This document shows, piece after piece, positions 8,973 through 17,671 of a DNA stretch of 64,000 nucleotides. The notes below the pieces were generated by a model that had not been told where the DNA came from, searched no databases, and saw nothing but the letters and a program-made list of their open reading frames with translations. The translations under genes were made by a program, and so were the position numbers. Source of the DNA: an uncultured Flavobacteriales bacterium (GTDB taxonomy: Bacteria > Bacteroidota > Bacteroidia > Flavobacteriales_D > Parvicellaceae); NCBI GenBank assembly GCA_943788755.1, contig CALSRM010000004.1:62001-126000 (forward strand), in the 5' to 3' direction. Positions within the stretch are counted from its first letter, which is position 1; every line of letters begins with the position of its first letter.

Positions 8973-9455
8973 CTATAATGCTTCTGTTTCAAATGCCAAC
9001 GGAAGTAGTTCCGTTACAGTATCAAATATAAACACTTCGCCTTCTTCGCCTTTCAAAATCATTTCGATATTTGAATTTTGAATTCGCTCATATTCCGACA
9101 TCACTTGCCTGCAGGCCCCACAAGGGGACACAGGCTCAATCAACTTTAGGGAAGAGGCTTTAGCTGTTATCGCAATCTTAAGAACTTTAACATCAGGATA
9201 ATTTGCCTTACAATAGTATAACGCAACTCTTTCTGCACATAAAGAAGATGGAAACGCAATATTTTCTTGATTGTTACCTAGAATAATTTCACCGTTTTCA
9301 AGCAACAAAGCAGCTCCAACTTTAAACCCTGAATAAACAGCATACGCATTTTTTAAGCTTTTTTCCGCTGCTAACATTACATCAGCATCTGATTTTTCTA
9401 ACTCTCCTAGGTTATCGTAAATTCTATAGCTAATGTTTAAATTTCCTTTTCTCAT
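8973..9455 (-). CDS. cdd: Cytidine deaminase
   Basis: The enzyme deaminates cytidine and deoxycytidine to uridine and deoxyuridine in pyrimidine salvage. In 160 residues the zinc ligands are Cys73, in CAE with the catalytic Glu75, and Cys112 and Cys115 in PCGACRQ. This is the small homotetrameric form, which uses Cys rather than His as first ligand. In Flavobacterium relatives cdd sits between pdhA and the porV-porU-gldJ block, and the same order is seen here except for the VTC/DUF4956 pair in between. Confidence 0.9.
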   Translation of the reverse strand: MRKGNLNISYRIYDNLGELEKSDADVMLAAEKSLKNAYAVYSGFKVGAALLLENGEIILGNNQENIAFPSSLCAERVALYYCKANYPDVKVLKIAITAKASSLKLIEPVSPCGACRQVMSEYERIQNSNIEMILKGEEGEVFIFDTVTELLPLAFETEAL

Positions 9456-9562
9456 ATTCTGTATTCTTTCAATTAGTCTAGACTTAAAATAAAAACACGT
9501 TTTTTAGATAATCTATTTTAACCAAATTGTTTTATTAACTGAATTGCTATCAAGCAACTATT

Positions 9563-9578
9563 ACTAATACTTATTAGT
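9563..9578. promoter_or_regulatory. Palindromic site in the cdd/VTC divergent gap
   Basis: ACTAATA and TATTAGT arms flank a CT centre, in the 196-base gap between cdd and the divergent VTC gene. It has the size and symmetry of an operator for a dimeric regulator, but no regulator is identified. The rest of the gap is AT-rich, with a TATCTTAG -7-like element at 9632-9639. Confidence 0.35.
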
Positions 9579-9651
9579 TAATAACAAATATAGTCTGCTA
9601 ATTTAAGGAGTATTTTTTACTTTATTTTTGATATCTTAGCAAACAAAGCAA

Positions 9652-10404
9652 TTGAATAGCATTTTAGACATATTAGAAACGTTCGAACCTATTTCCCTCA
9701 AAGAAATGGACGCTGTTAAATTACTTAACAGGACGGACACCAAATTTGTGATTCCAAAAGACTTATTTGTTCGAATATTGCCAATTTTAAAAGAGAATTA
9801 TAAAGTTTTAGAAATCAAAAACAAAAGAGTAGCTCAATATAAAACACTTTATTTTGACACGGATGATTTTGGTTTTTACACACATCATCATAATGGATGG
9901 CCCAATCGTTATAAAGTCCGGATGAGAAAATATATTGACTCAGATTTATGTTTTCTTGAAATAAAGAATAAAAAAAAGGGACGAACACTAAAGAGCAGAA
10001 TAAAAATAACAGATTTCGAAGAAGAAATGTCTGCTAAATCCTTGCAATTTATAGATGATGTTATTCCCCGAAATATCCGCCTCATTAAAAAACTATGGAA
10101 TTCTTTCCATAGAATTACTTTGGTAAACAAAACAGACACAGAAAGGCTTACGCTAGATATAGGGCTTGGTTTTCAATGGAATGAGAAAAACCTTTCATTA
10201 AACAATGTGATAATTGGAGAAGTAAAGCAAGAAAAAGTAAATAGAAGCTCTCCTTTTATGAAACTAATAAAAGAAAATGGAGTTCGACCAATGCGCGTTA
10301 GTAAATACTGTATAGGGGCGAAGCTTTTATATCCAGGATTAAAAAACAATAGATTTAAACAGAAACATTTACATATAAATAAAATAAATGAATTGGTTAA
10401 TTGA
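9652..10404 (+). CDS. VTC-domain polyphosphate polymerase-like protein
   Basis: This protein of 250 residues belongs to the VTC domain family, a CYTH-like tunnel fold that in yeast Vtc4 makes polyphosphate from ATP. Family features include LNRTDTKFVIP near residue 25, the YKTLYFDTDDFGFYTHHHNG strand and NRYKVRMRKYIDSDLCFLEIKNKKKGRT, which supplies the basic and acidic residues lining the tunnel, and VIIGEVKQEK near the end. The first in-frame start is TTG at 9652. An ATG at residue 19 would cut into the conserved N-terminus, so the TTG is preferred. It overlaps the DUF4956 gene by 17 bases. Activity in bacteria of this clade is not established. Confidence 0.82.
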   Translation: MNSILDILETFEPISLKEMDAVKLLNRTDTKFVIPKDLFVRILPILKENYKVLEIKNKRVAQYKTLYFDTDDFGFYTHHHNGWPNRYKVRMRKYIDSDLCFLEIKNKKKGRTLKSRIKITDFEEEMSAKSLQFIDDVIPRNIRLIKKLWNSFHRITLVNKTDTERLTLDIGLGFQWNEKNLSLNNVIIGEVKQEKVNRSSPFMKLIKENGVRPMRVSKYCIGAKLLYPGLKNNRFKQKHLHINKINELVN

Positions 10405-11188
10405 AATATATAACATAGGAATTGAAATGTTTGATTTTCTAATGGATGGAGATGCAAATGAAACAATTAAAGGATTAGCGAAAACTATCGAGGATAGCGC
10501 AGATGGAATTAAAGATGTAATAAAACAATCCAAAGAGACTTCTTCTGGTGGTTTTTTAGGCGTGCCATTATTTGAAAATGATTTTTGGAAATTGGCATTC
10601 AAATTCGGAATGAATTTAAGTGTCATTCTAATAATTGTTCGGGCTATCTATTACCCAATAGCTAAAAGAAAGGACTACCTCTTTACATATATAATGATAA
10701 GTCTTGTCATTTTCATGATATGCTTTACGCTGAAGAAGTTTGAGATGGGGATGGGTATGGCTTTGGGATTATTTGCCATATTCGGGATTATTAGGTATCG
10801 AACAGATCCCATTCCAATTAAAGAAATGACCTATTTATTTATAGTGATAGGCGTTTCGGTTATTAATGCACTGTCGAATAAGAAAATGAGCTACGCAGAG
10901 TTGGCTTTTACGAATGCTGCAATTATAGGAGTAACATACGGTCTTGAAAAAATCTGGTTACTAAAACATGAATCTAGAAAGGTGATAACTTTTGAAAAGA
11001 TAGATTTGATTACACCTGAAAAACATAATGAATTACTTGCTGACCTTGAAAATAGGACCGGGTTAACAATAACACGATTTGAGATAGGTAAGATTAATTT
11101 CTTAAATGACACTGCTCAAGTCTTTATATATTACAATGAAGATGAGCAAAAGGGCAACTATAGGGATGAAGGAATAAGTAATACGTAG
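10388..11188 (+). CDS. DUF4956 membrane protein
   Basis: A 266-residue inner-membrane protein of family DUF4956. After about 65 soluble residues come roughly four membrane helices (LAFKFGMNLSVILIIVRAIYY, YLFTYIMISLVIFMICF, MGMALGLFAIFGII, and YLFIVIGVSVINAL), with the family signature GIIRYRTDPIPIKEMTYLF between them. A soluble C-terminal domain of about 75 residues ends the protein. The start overlaps the VTC gene, so translation is probably coupled. VTC and DUF4956 proteins are often paired in bacteria, which suggests that the membrane protein anchors the polymerase or handles its product. That function is an inference. Confidence 0.82.
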   Translation: MNWLIEIYNIGIEMFDFLMDGDANETIKGLAKTIEDSADGIKDVIKQSKETSSGGFLGVPLFENDFWKLAFKFGMNLSVILIIVRAIYYPIAKRKDYLFTYIMISLVIFMICFTLKKFEMGMGMALGLFAIFGIIRYRTDPIPIKEMTYLFIVIGVSVINALSNKKMSYAELAFTNAAIIGVTYGLEKIWLLKHESRKVITFEKIDLITPEKHNELLADLENRTGLTITRFEIGKINFLNDTAQVFIYYNEDEQKGNYRDEGISNT

Positions 11189-11259
11189 TCTCGTATCATT
11201 TCCTAGTGTGTAATCCTAATAGATTGACTGATTTAGGATTAGACATGCTTAAACAAACT

Positions 11260-12537
11260 TTATAAACTACTTTCACTATTGACTTCACCAAAGTTAAATC
11301 TTAGTGTAAAACGAAGTGTATTGGCTAACGGGCTTGCTTGCGTTAAGGCAAGTATATAAGATAAATCTAATTCAAAAACACTATACCTGATACCAGCTCC
11401 AAGAGACATAAATCTTCTATTTCCTTTTGACCAATGCTCGTGAAAGTAACCCGCTCTTATTGCTAATAAATTATTGTATAAATACTCTGCACCAACAGAT
11501 ATGTTTACCTCTCTCAATTCTTCTTTAAATTTAGTTCCTTTTAAAACTTCAGTTGTATTTCCATCTTCATCTATAACTACATCACCGGGAGCATCATTAA
11601 ATGACCCAAATATACCGGAAGCAACACCCACGTTTGGATCTTTACCTGAAAATACAACCGGTCCATCTGTCCCATAAATTGTAGAACCATTTTCTTGCAT
11701 GTAAACAGGTTGAGTAGGCACCAATAACTTATTTGCATCCAACGCAAATGTCAATTTATTAAATTCATCTAGATTTAAGTTAAAAGCAGTCCCTAATCGC
11801 ATATTAGTTGGGATAAAATCTCTGTTTGCAGCATCCGTATAAGACATTTTTGCTCCAATATTTGAAATATTTAAACCATAAGCAAGAGTAGCAGCTTTAC
11901 TCGAAACGTCAAATTCTTCTGTTTCATAATATGCAGATATATCAACAGCAACCGACTGACCAGCTTTTACATCCGCTCCTGAAGAAGAAATCCCTCCTGT
12001 TAAATTTGAATAGATATATCTAGCTGCAAGTCCTGCGCCAAATCGCTCCCCTAACTTTCTTGAATATGTCGCGTCTATAGCAAATTCATTTGGCTTAAAA
12101 TTACGTATTTCATCACCATAATTATTTGTAAATGTTATATCTCCTAAAGAGAAATAACGTAATGAGAATCCTATTGCAGAATTTTTATCTATTTTTTTAT
12201 ATCCTGACAAATACGCAAGGTTAATATCATTTACCAATGCTCTTAACCAAGGGGAATAAGACAAAGAAAAACCCATATCCTTATCATCATCAATAAAAGC
12301 AAGCTTCGCAGGGTTCCAATGAATAGAATTTGCATCTGGGGATAATGCTACACCAACATCTCCCATTGCTCCAGAACGAGAATCAGGAGAAATAAGTAAA
12401 AAAGGAACCGCAGTTGTTATTGTATTGATATCCGAACCCGTTTCTGCTCCACTTAAATTTACTTGAGCAACAGTAGAGGCTGAGAAAAGCAGAGCACTAC
12501 TAAGAGTCATTGATATTGTTTTGAATCTCATTTTCAT
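11260..12537 (-). CDS. porV: Type IX secretion outer-membrane protein PorV
   Basis: PorV is a beta-barrel of the FadL type that shuttles cargo from the T9SS translocon to the PorU sortase. The ATG at 12537 (MKMRFKTIS) is chosen because it begins a clean signal peptide ending TVAQ; an upstream in-frame start at 12573 would add 12 odd residues. The mature N-terminus holds the hallmark TTAVPFLLISPDSRSGAMGDVGVALSPDANSIHWNPAKLAF, and the C-terminus ends in barrel strands with final Phe-rich LRFTLRFNF. It follows porU by the conserved order on the minus strand, and a TATATTTG -7 element lies 24 bases upstream. Confidence 0.92.
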   Translation of the reverse strand: MKMRFKTISMTLSSALLFSASTVAQVNLSGAETGSDINTITTAVPFLLISPDSRSGAMGDVGVALSPDANSIHWNPAKLAFIDDDKDMGFSLSYSPWLRALVNDINLAYLSGYKKIDKNSAIGFSLRYFSLGDITFTNNYGDEIRNFKPNEFAIDATYSRKLGERFGAGLAARYIYSNLTGGISSSGADVKAGQSVAVDISAYYETEEFDVSSKAATLAYGLNISNIGAKMSYTDAANRDFIPTNMRLGTAFNLNLDEFNKLTFALDANKLLVPTQPVYMQENGSTIYGTDGPVVFSGKDPNVGVASGIFGSFNDAPGDVVIDEDGNTTEVLKGTKFKEELREVNISVGAEYLYNNLLAIRAGYFHEHWSKGNRRFMSLGAGIRYSVFELDLSYILALTQASPLANTLRFTLRFNFGEVNSESSL

Positions 12538-12560
12538 TATTTGGGTTTTCAAAAGAACGA

Positions 12561-12568
12561 CAAATATA
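12561..12568 (-). promoter_or_regulatory. Promoter -7 element TATATTTG for porV
   Basis: An exact TAnnTTTG match on the minus strand between porU and porV. It means that porV can be transcribed on its own and not only from porU. Confidence 0.5.
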
Positions 12569-12598
12569 CGCAAATTGTTACTTATTTATTGTTCAGGC

Positions 12599-15500
12599 TT
12601 AATTAAGAATTACTAATTTTTCAAATTTCTCCACTTTTTCTCCTCCTTCGTTAAGAACTTTCAGTTTATATACATAAACGCCTCTACCTATTTTTTCTCC
12701 ATAATCATCACGTCCATTCCATACAATACCTTCAGACCTAAAACCCTCAGAACGCACTCTTTCGGTAATCGATTTAACTAAATTTCCTGAAACTGTAAAA
12801 ACTTGAATTTGAACATCTAAATAGTCACACAACTGGTTATGCTCGAAGTAAAACTCAGTCCGCGTAGTAAAAGGGTTCGGGTAATTTAACACATGATCTA
12901 AGGTGAAATTTTCTTCCTTAGCAACCACAAATTCAATTTCACTTTTTTCTGAATTGTTGTAAACGTCCCATACCTTTAAACTCAAAGTATGATTCCCTTC
13001 TTCTAAATCGTAAAACGGATAAGATATTCTCCCACTTTTATAGGTGTCTAAGTCAGCTTCGTAAAAGTCGTTTAATATAATAGATTCAGAAGTATTTTCA
13101 TCAATTACGGCCTCAATGTTATGACCAACACCATTACCAACCATATTAATTCCATTTTCATCAAAAATCTTAGCAAATAAGTCAGGATTCTCATCTGTTA
13201 TTCCACCTGAAACGAAACTATCATCGTTCATATACAGCGAAATATCAGGACCCTGATCATCAGAAATAGCAGCGGTATCGATTCCACCAATTATTGCGTC
13301 TTCGCTGTATCCTTGGGCATCTTCTTCTCCATTCTCAGCATAATAACTTATGCGTGAATTGCCGTATTGAAACGAAATATCTTGAGGCACCACAAATGAA
13401 AACTTAAAAACACCATTTAAAACAGTAGCCTTCCCTTTGTATACAACATTTTTCCATGTTTCAAATGGCGCCACGGATGAACCTGCACTATTCCCTAAAG
13501 TAGACAGATTGAGCTTTTTGTCGTATATCAATGGATAAACAACCCCGTTAAAACTTGTTAAAACTTGACCTGCATAATCTTCTATATGTCCTGATATGGT
13601 TACAACACTTAGCGCTTTTATCGTATCAATTACCGCAGTAATTGACACCCCGTTTAATGAGTCTGTTACGATTTGGTGCTGCGGTAAAGCCAGTCTAACT
13701 GCAGGATCTCCTAATAATGCAAATTTTCTAAAATTGATATCTCCACCGCCATTTTGAACATACAAATCTTTTGTCTCAAGGTAAACATCCCCAATTCGTT
13801 GGGGCATTCCATCAACTTTATCATAGATTATACTATGAAAATGCTTATTTAATCTCTTATTACTACTGTTGTAGACTAATCGAGTCGTTGTAAACAGAGC
13901 TATTCCTCCGCCATCTGGATTAAGTACCACATATTCACCACCTGAAGTTCGATCGTGGTCATCATACCTACTGAATTCACATGTAGCGGTCATAAATACA
14001 GGTAACTTAACACCATTATTCCAATTCCTAATTGTTGGAACTCTTAAAATACGTTCGTGAGCCCATCCCGTTTCACCACCATGGCCAATATAATTAACTA
14101 AAAAAGCTCCCTTTTCAACTCTTTGCTGAATGGCTTCTTCGCACCCTATATTTTCATCACCCCCCGGCGTACTGGCTTCCACAAAAGCATCCATGTGTAA
14201 TTTAACAATATTCATGCTTTTGTTATTTAAACGAATGGTATCAGCCATTTCTTCTGTGTCCATAAAATAAACGTTTCCATCTTCATCATCACTAATCAAA
14301 CAAACAATATTTCGCCAATCATTTAAAGTTGCATTAGATTCTCCGTTGGAGCAAGATGTATTATTCTGGTTTGTAGCAGAAACTGAACTATATCCTTTGA
14401 TTTTTGCAACCATATTGTTTGCTTCACTTAAAGAATTTACGGGTAATCTGCCGATAGCAATATCCATCAAATCAAAATTATTCATTGCACCATTATCTGA
14501 GAGTATTGCAAAATAATCATCAGTAGCGTAAGTGCTTGTTATACTTAAAGATTCTGTTGACTCATAGGTAGGTATGAAATTCAAATTATGACCTAACCTA
14601 TTTCGAGGATCATAAGTCGCATCGCCAAAAAACAAACAATATTTGGGTATTAGGGTGGGATCAGATCCTGCTCGCACATAGAACATTCTCAAAAAGTGCT
14701 TTATCGCGGTTACATCTCTCATCCCGGAAGAATATTCATTATATATTTGATTCGGAGTAACTACATGACAAATTAACCCATCATTTGCTTGGTGAAAACT
14801 TGCTAGCTCAACTGCGGCAGACATATACTTTTCAGGGGCAATTATAATTAAATCTGCAAACCCTAATCCATGTAAATTTTGAGAAAGCACTTTATGATGG
14901 AATACAGGAGTTTTTGACAAAGCGTCTTCCAATACTATAAAAGTTCTTAATGAATCAGTATTAACTTTATATTCTGCTGTGGAACCAACCGTATTAAAAT
15001 TAACAATAGAGACATTAGACAAGTCAGTTACCTCCCAAATTCGGTGTATATTACTCACGTTTCCTATAGAAAATCGACTTACATTACCTAATCCAACTGA
15101 GGCTACATCTCTAAATTCCATCTGGCTCCCTGTCATTGTCAATGCCCTTGGAACATTTACCTCTAAATAATCTAACCATCCCTTTGAAGAAGATAATCCA
15201 TTTTTATTATACGTAATTTGAACATCCACGCTATTTCCATTACCTATGTAATCCAATACTCCGATAACACTTTTCCCTAATGGAGCATAAGTTCCTGTGC
15301 CAGATGTTCCAACAGGGATGTCTAGTGAATTTCCTCCAGAGCTAAATGTGTAACTAGTACCACTGCTAGAAGCGTGACCTATAATTTTAGCATAAACCCT
15401 TACCGAATCGGTATTAACAATGTTCGGCATCGAGAAACTGTAGTTATAGGACGTCTGAACATCGTAAATATCTCCAAACCATTGTTTTCCGGATTTTCCT

Positions 15501-16474
15501 AAATTGTAATCATCTTCCTCGATAAAATCATAATCAATAAAAGTTGTTACAAAATTCGTTTCTAAACTAGAAGATAATTGTGCTCCCCCCATTCGTTTCG
15601 GCGCTGGATTAGCATTATTAATATTGACAAAATAATAAGAGGTATCACAATATTCATGGGATTTATGTGAAAAAACACTACCATCAAAACTCCATCTATG
15701 CGGACCCTTAGCGTAAAAGAGAAGGTAATCACCATTATTAAAGACTCCATCATTACCATCTTCAATAAGAATAGCATTTTTCGATATATCATCAGGTCGA
15801 AAATCATTATTATTTTCAGATAACACACCGGAACCATTTCCAAAAACATTAATTGCATTGGAACTTAAAGAAGACATATCTACACCCATGTCATTTAAAA
15901 AAGAATAATCAATTTTATAAACACCATCTTCCACAACACCAACCTTATACCATTCTCCAGAACCTGACGCAAAAGCTGAAGTAGTCAAATAGGATGCTTT
16001 TGAAGTTGTTAATGCACTTCCTGAAACACTTAAACTTCCTTCATATCTCACCAATTTTTCAAACTGTCCGGATATCGGATTTCTCCGAACCTCATTAACT
16101 CCAACAACTGCATAAAACTTTTTTCTTTTGTCTGTAATATTGGCTTCAAAGTCAAAGGAGGATTTAATTTTAGAAACATCTATTAATGATACTTCCGAAC
16201 TCGTTAATGGAATCACTTCTATATTCGTTACATCAAACTTAACAGATGTATTTAATATTGGAATATATTTTAACAAGTAGGGTTGTTCTTTTTCAAAATC
16301 CCAGTATCCATTGGATGAATGAAACACACTCACATAGTCCGTTCCATTAATATTCATAGAATAGATACCTTTCCATTCTAAATTTTCAACAACTTCTTTT
16401 CTCTTTTGAGAATAACCTGAAAATACAGAAAATTCGCAAACAAAATAAAATAGAATAGAAAGCTTATAAGTCAT
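12599..16474 (-). CDS. porU: Type IX secretion sortase PorU
   Basis: PorU is the C25 (gingipain-like) sortase that cleaves T9SS C-terminal signals at the cell surface and attaches cargo to lipopolysaccharide. The protein has 1291 residues. A signal peptide ends at about residue 23 (SGYSQKRK). A long beta-rich N-terminal region is followed by the caspase-like C25 domain, with the catalytic His in NYIGHGGETGW near residue 797 and Cys in TATCEFSRYDD near residue 830. The C-terminus (NYPNPFTTRTEFYFEHN..WNGRDDYGEKIGRGVYVYKL) is the FlgD-like Ig fold typical of PorU. PorV lies 62 bases downstream. Both secreted proteins with sorting domains in this window should be clients. Confidence 0.93.
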   Translation of the reverse strand: MTYKLSILFYFVCEFSVFSGYSQKRKEVVENLEWKGIYSMNINGTDYVSVFHSSNGYWDFEKEQPYLLKYIPILNTSVKFDVTNIEVIPLTSSEVSLIDVSKIKSSFDFEANITDKRKKFYAVVGVNEVRRNPISGQFEKLVRYEGSLSVSGSALTTSKASYLTTSAFASGSGEWYKVGVVEDGVYKIDYSFLNDMGVDMSSLSSNAINVFGNGSGVLSENNNDFRPDDISKNAILIEDGNDGVFNNGDYLLFYAKGPHRWSFDGSVFSHKSHEYCDTSYYFVNINNANPAPKRMGGAQLSSSLETNFVTTFIDYDFIEEDDYNLGKSGKQWFGDIYDVQTSYNYSFSMPNIVNTDSVRVYAKIIGHASSSGTSYTFSSGGNSLDIPVGTSGTGTYAPLGKSVIGVLDYIGNGNSVDVQITYNKNGLSSSKGWLDYLEVNVPRALTMTGSQMEFRDVASVGLGNVSRFSIGNVSNIHRIWEVTDLSNVSIVNFNTVGSTAEYKVNTDSLRTFIVLEDALSKTPVFHHKVLSQNLHGLGFADLIIIAPEKYMSAAVELASFHQANDGLICHVVTPNQIYNEYSSGMRDVTAIKHFLRMFYVRAGSDPTLIPKYCLFFGDATYDPRNRLGHNLNFIPTYESTESLSITSTYATDDYFAILSDNGAMNNFDLMDIAIGRLPVNSLSEANNMVAKIKGYSSVSATNQNNTSCSNGESNATLNDWRNIVCLISDDEDGNVYFMDTEEMADTIRLNNKSMNIVKLHMDAFVEASTPGGDENIGCEEAIQQRVEKGAFLVNYIGHGGETGWAHERILRVPTIRNWNNGVKLPVFMTATCEFSRYDDHDRTSGGEYVVLNPDGGGIALFTTTRLVYNSSNKRLNKHFHSIIYDKVDGMPQRIGDVYLETKDLYVQNGGGDINFRKFALLGDPAVRLALPQHQIVTDSLNGVSITAVIDTIKALSVVTISGHIEDYAGQVLTSFNGVVYPLIYDKKLNLSTLGNSAGSSVAPFETWKNVVYKGKATVLNGVFKFSFVVPQDISFQYGNSRISYYAENGEEDAQGYSEDAIIGGIDTAAISDDQGPDISLYMNDDSFVSGGITDENPDLFAKIFDENGINMVGNGVGHNIEAVIDENTSESIILNDFYEADLDTYKSGRISYPFYDLEEGNHTLSLKVWDVYNNSEKSEIEFVVAKEENFTLDHVLNYPNPFTTRTEFYFEHNQLCDYLDVQIQVFTVSGNLVKSITERVRSEGFRSEGIVWNGRDDYGEKIGRGVYVYKLKVLNEGGEKVEKFEKLVILN

Positions 16475-16628
16475 TGTAGAAAGGTGGTAAATGGTTGATT
16501 AATTACAGTTATTTTCGGAAAAACGACACCTACATACCAATTATTGTATAAATCTAGTTATTAAATTGTAACCGAACCGTTTTTTTTTCGTAATATTGGA
16601 TCGATTTTGCATAATCATTTATAAATAT

Positions 16629-17606
16629 ATGACTAAGTATCTTAAAGTATTCTTTTTGCTTACAGCTTTTATTTTTAGTGGTGCAGCGCTTAAAGTAAAG
16701 GGGCAGGACCCAGAGTTTAGTCAGTTTTACGCTAATCCTCTTTATTTAAACCCTGCCTTTGCTGGAACAGCAAGATGTCCAAGAATTTCTCTGAACTATA
16801 GAAATCAATGGCCAGGAATTTCTGGCACTTTCATAACCACATCAGCTAGTTATGACCAGCATGTTGAGTCTTTAACTGGAGGTCTAGGATTAATAGTAAC
16901 AAATGATCAAGCAGCAAATACACTAAGATCTACTAGAGTTAGTGCTATCTATTCATATCAAATTAAAATCAGTCGTAAATTTTCTATTAGAACAGGAGTT
17001 GAAGCTACATTTTTTCAAAAATCACTTGATTGGAGCAAGCTAACATTTGGAGACATGATTGATGAGCGAAGAGGTTTCGTTTACCAAACTGGAGACTTAC
17101 CAAGAGGCGGAACTGTTTCAGGGATAGACTTCTCAGCTGGTCTTTTAGGTTTTAGCGATGTATTTTTCTTCGGATTTGCTGCTCACCATTTGTCAGAACC
17201 TAATGAATCCTTGATAAACGAACAAAGTCCGTTACCAACTAAATTAACCGGACATGCTGGTGCTATGATACCATTATCGGGTGGAGCCTCAAAATATAAG
17301 GAAGATGATGCTATGGTGTCTCCAAATATACTATTTAGACAACAAGGTACTTTTACACAACTTAATATGGGTCTATATATAAAGAAAGGACCTTTAGTAG
17401 GTGGCGTTTGGTATAGAAATAAAGATTCATTTATTGTTTTAATGGGGATACAGTCAGATATAATTAGATTGGGATACAGTTACGATTTAACCGTATCTAA
17501 ACTTTCGATCGCTACTGGAGGAGCGCATGAAGTATCCTTACAATTTAATTTTGAATGCAGACCTAAGAAAAGATCATTTAGAACCATAAGCTGCCCATCT
17601 TTCTAA
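16629..17606 (+). CDS. PorP/SprF family type IX secretion membrane protein
   Basis: PorP/SprF proteins are outer-membrane barrels that link the T9SS to surface adhesins and to the periplasmic ring. The ATG at 16629 gives a proper signal peptide (MTKYLKVFFLLTAFIFSGAALKVKGQ). A more upstream in-frame ATG at 16596 would add 11 residues before it. The mature start DPEFSQFYANPLYLNPAFAGTARCPRISLNYRNQWPGISGTF is the family hallmark. The product is 325 residues, the usual size. It is transcribed away from porU and is followed by gldJ after 65 bases. Genomes carry several paralogues, so I do not name it porP or sprF specifically. Confidence 0.9.
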   Translation: MTKYLKVFFLLTAFIFSGAALKVKGQDPEFSQFYANPLYLNPAFAGTARCPRISLNYRNQWPGISGTFITTSASYDQHVESLTGGLGLIVTNDQAANTLRSTRVSAIYSYQIKISRKFSIRTGVEATFFQKSLDWSKLTFGDMIDERRGFVYQTGDLPRGGTVSGIDFSAGLLGFSDVFFFGFAAHHLSEPNESLINEQSPLPTKLTGHAGAMIPLSGGASKYKEDDAMVSPNILFRQQGTFTQLNMGLYIKKGPLVGGVWYRNKDSFIVLMGIQSDIIRLGYSYDLTVSKLSIATGGAHEVSLQFNFECRPKKRSFRTISCPSF

Positions 17607-17671
17607 AAAAAATAAAATTAATTGTAACCATTTTCTTTAATCACAGTTATAAGTAAAAATTATCTCGCATT

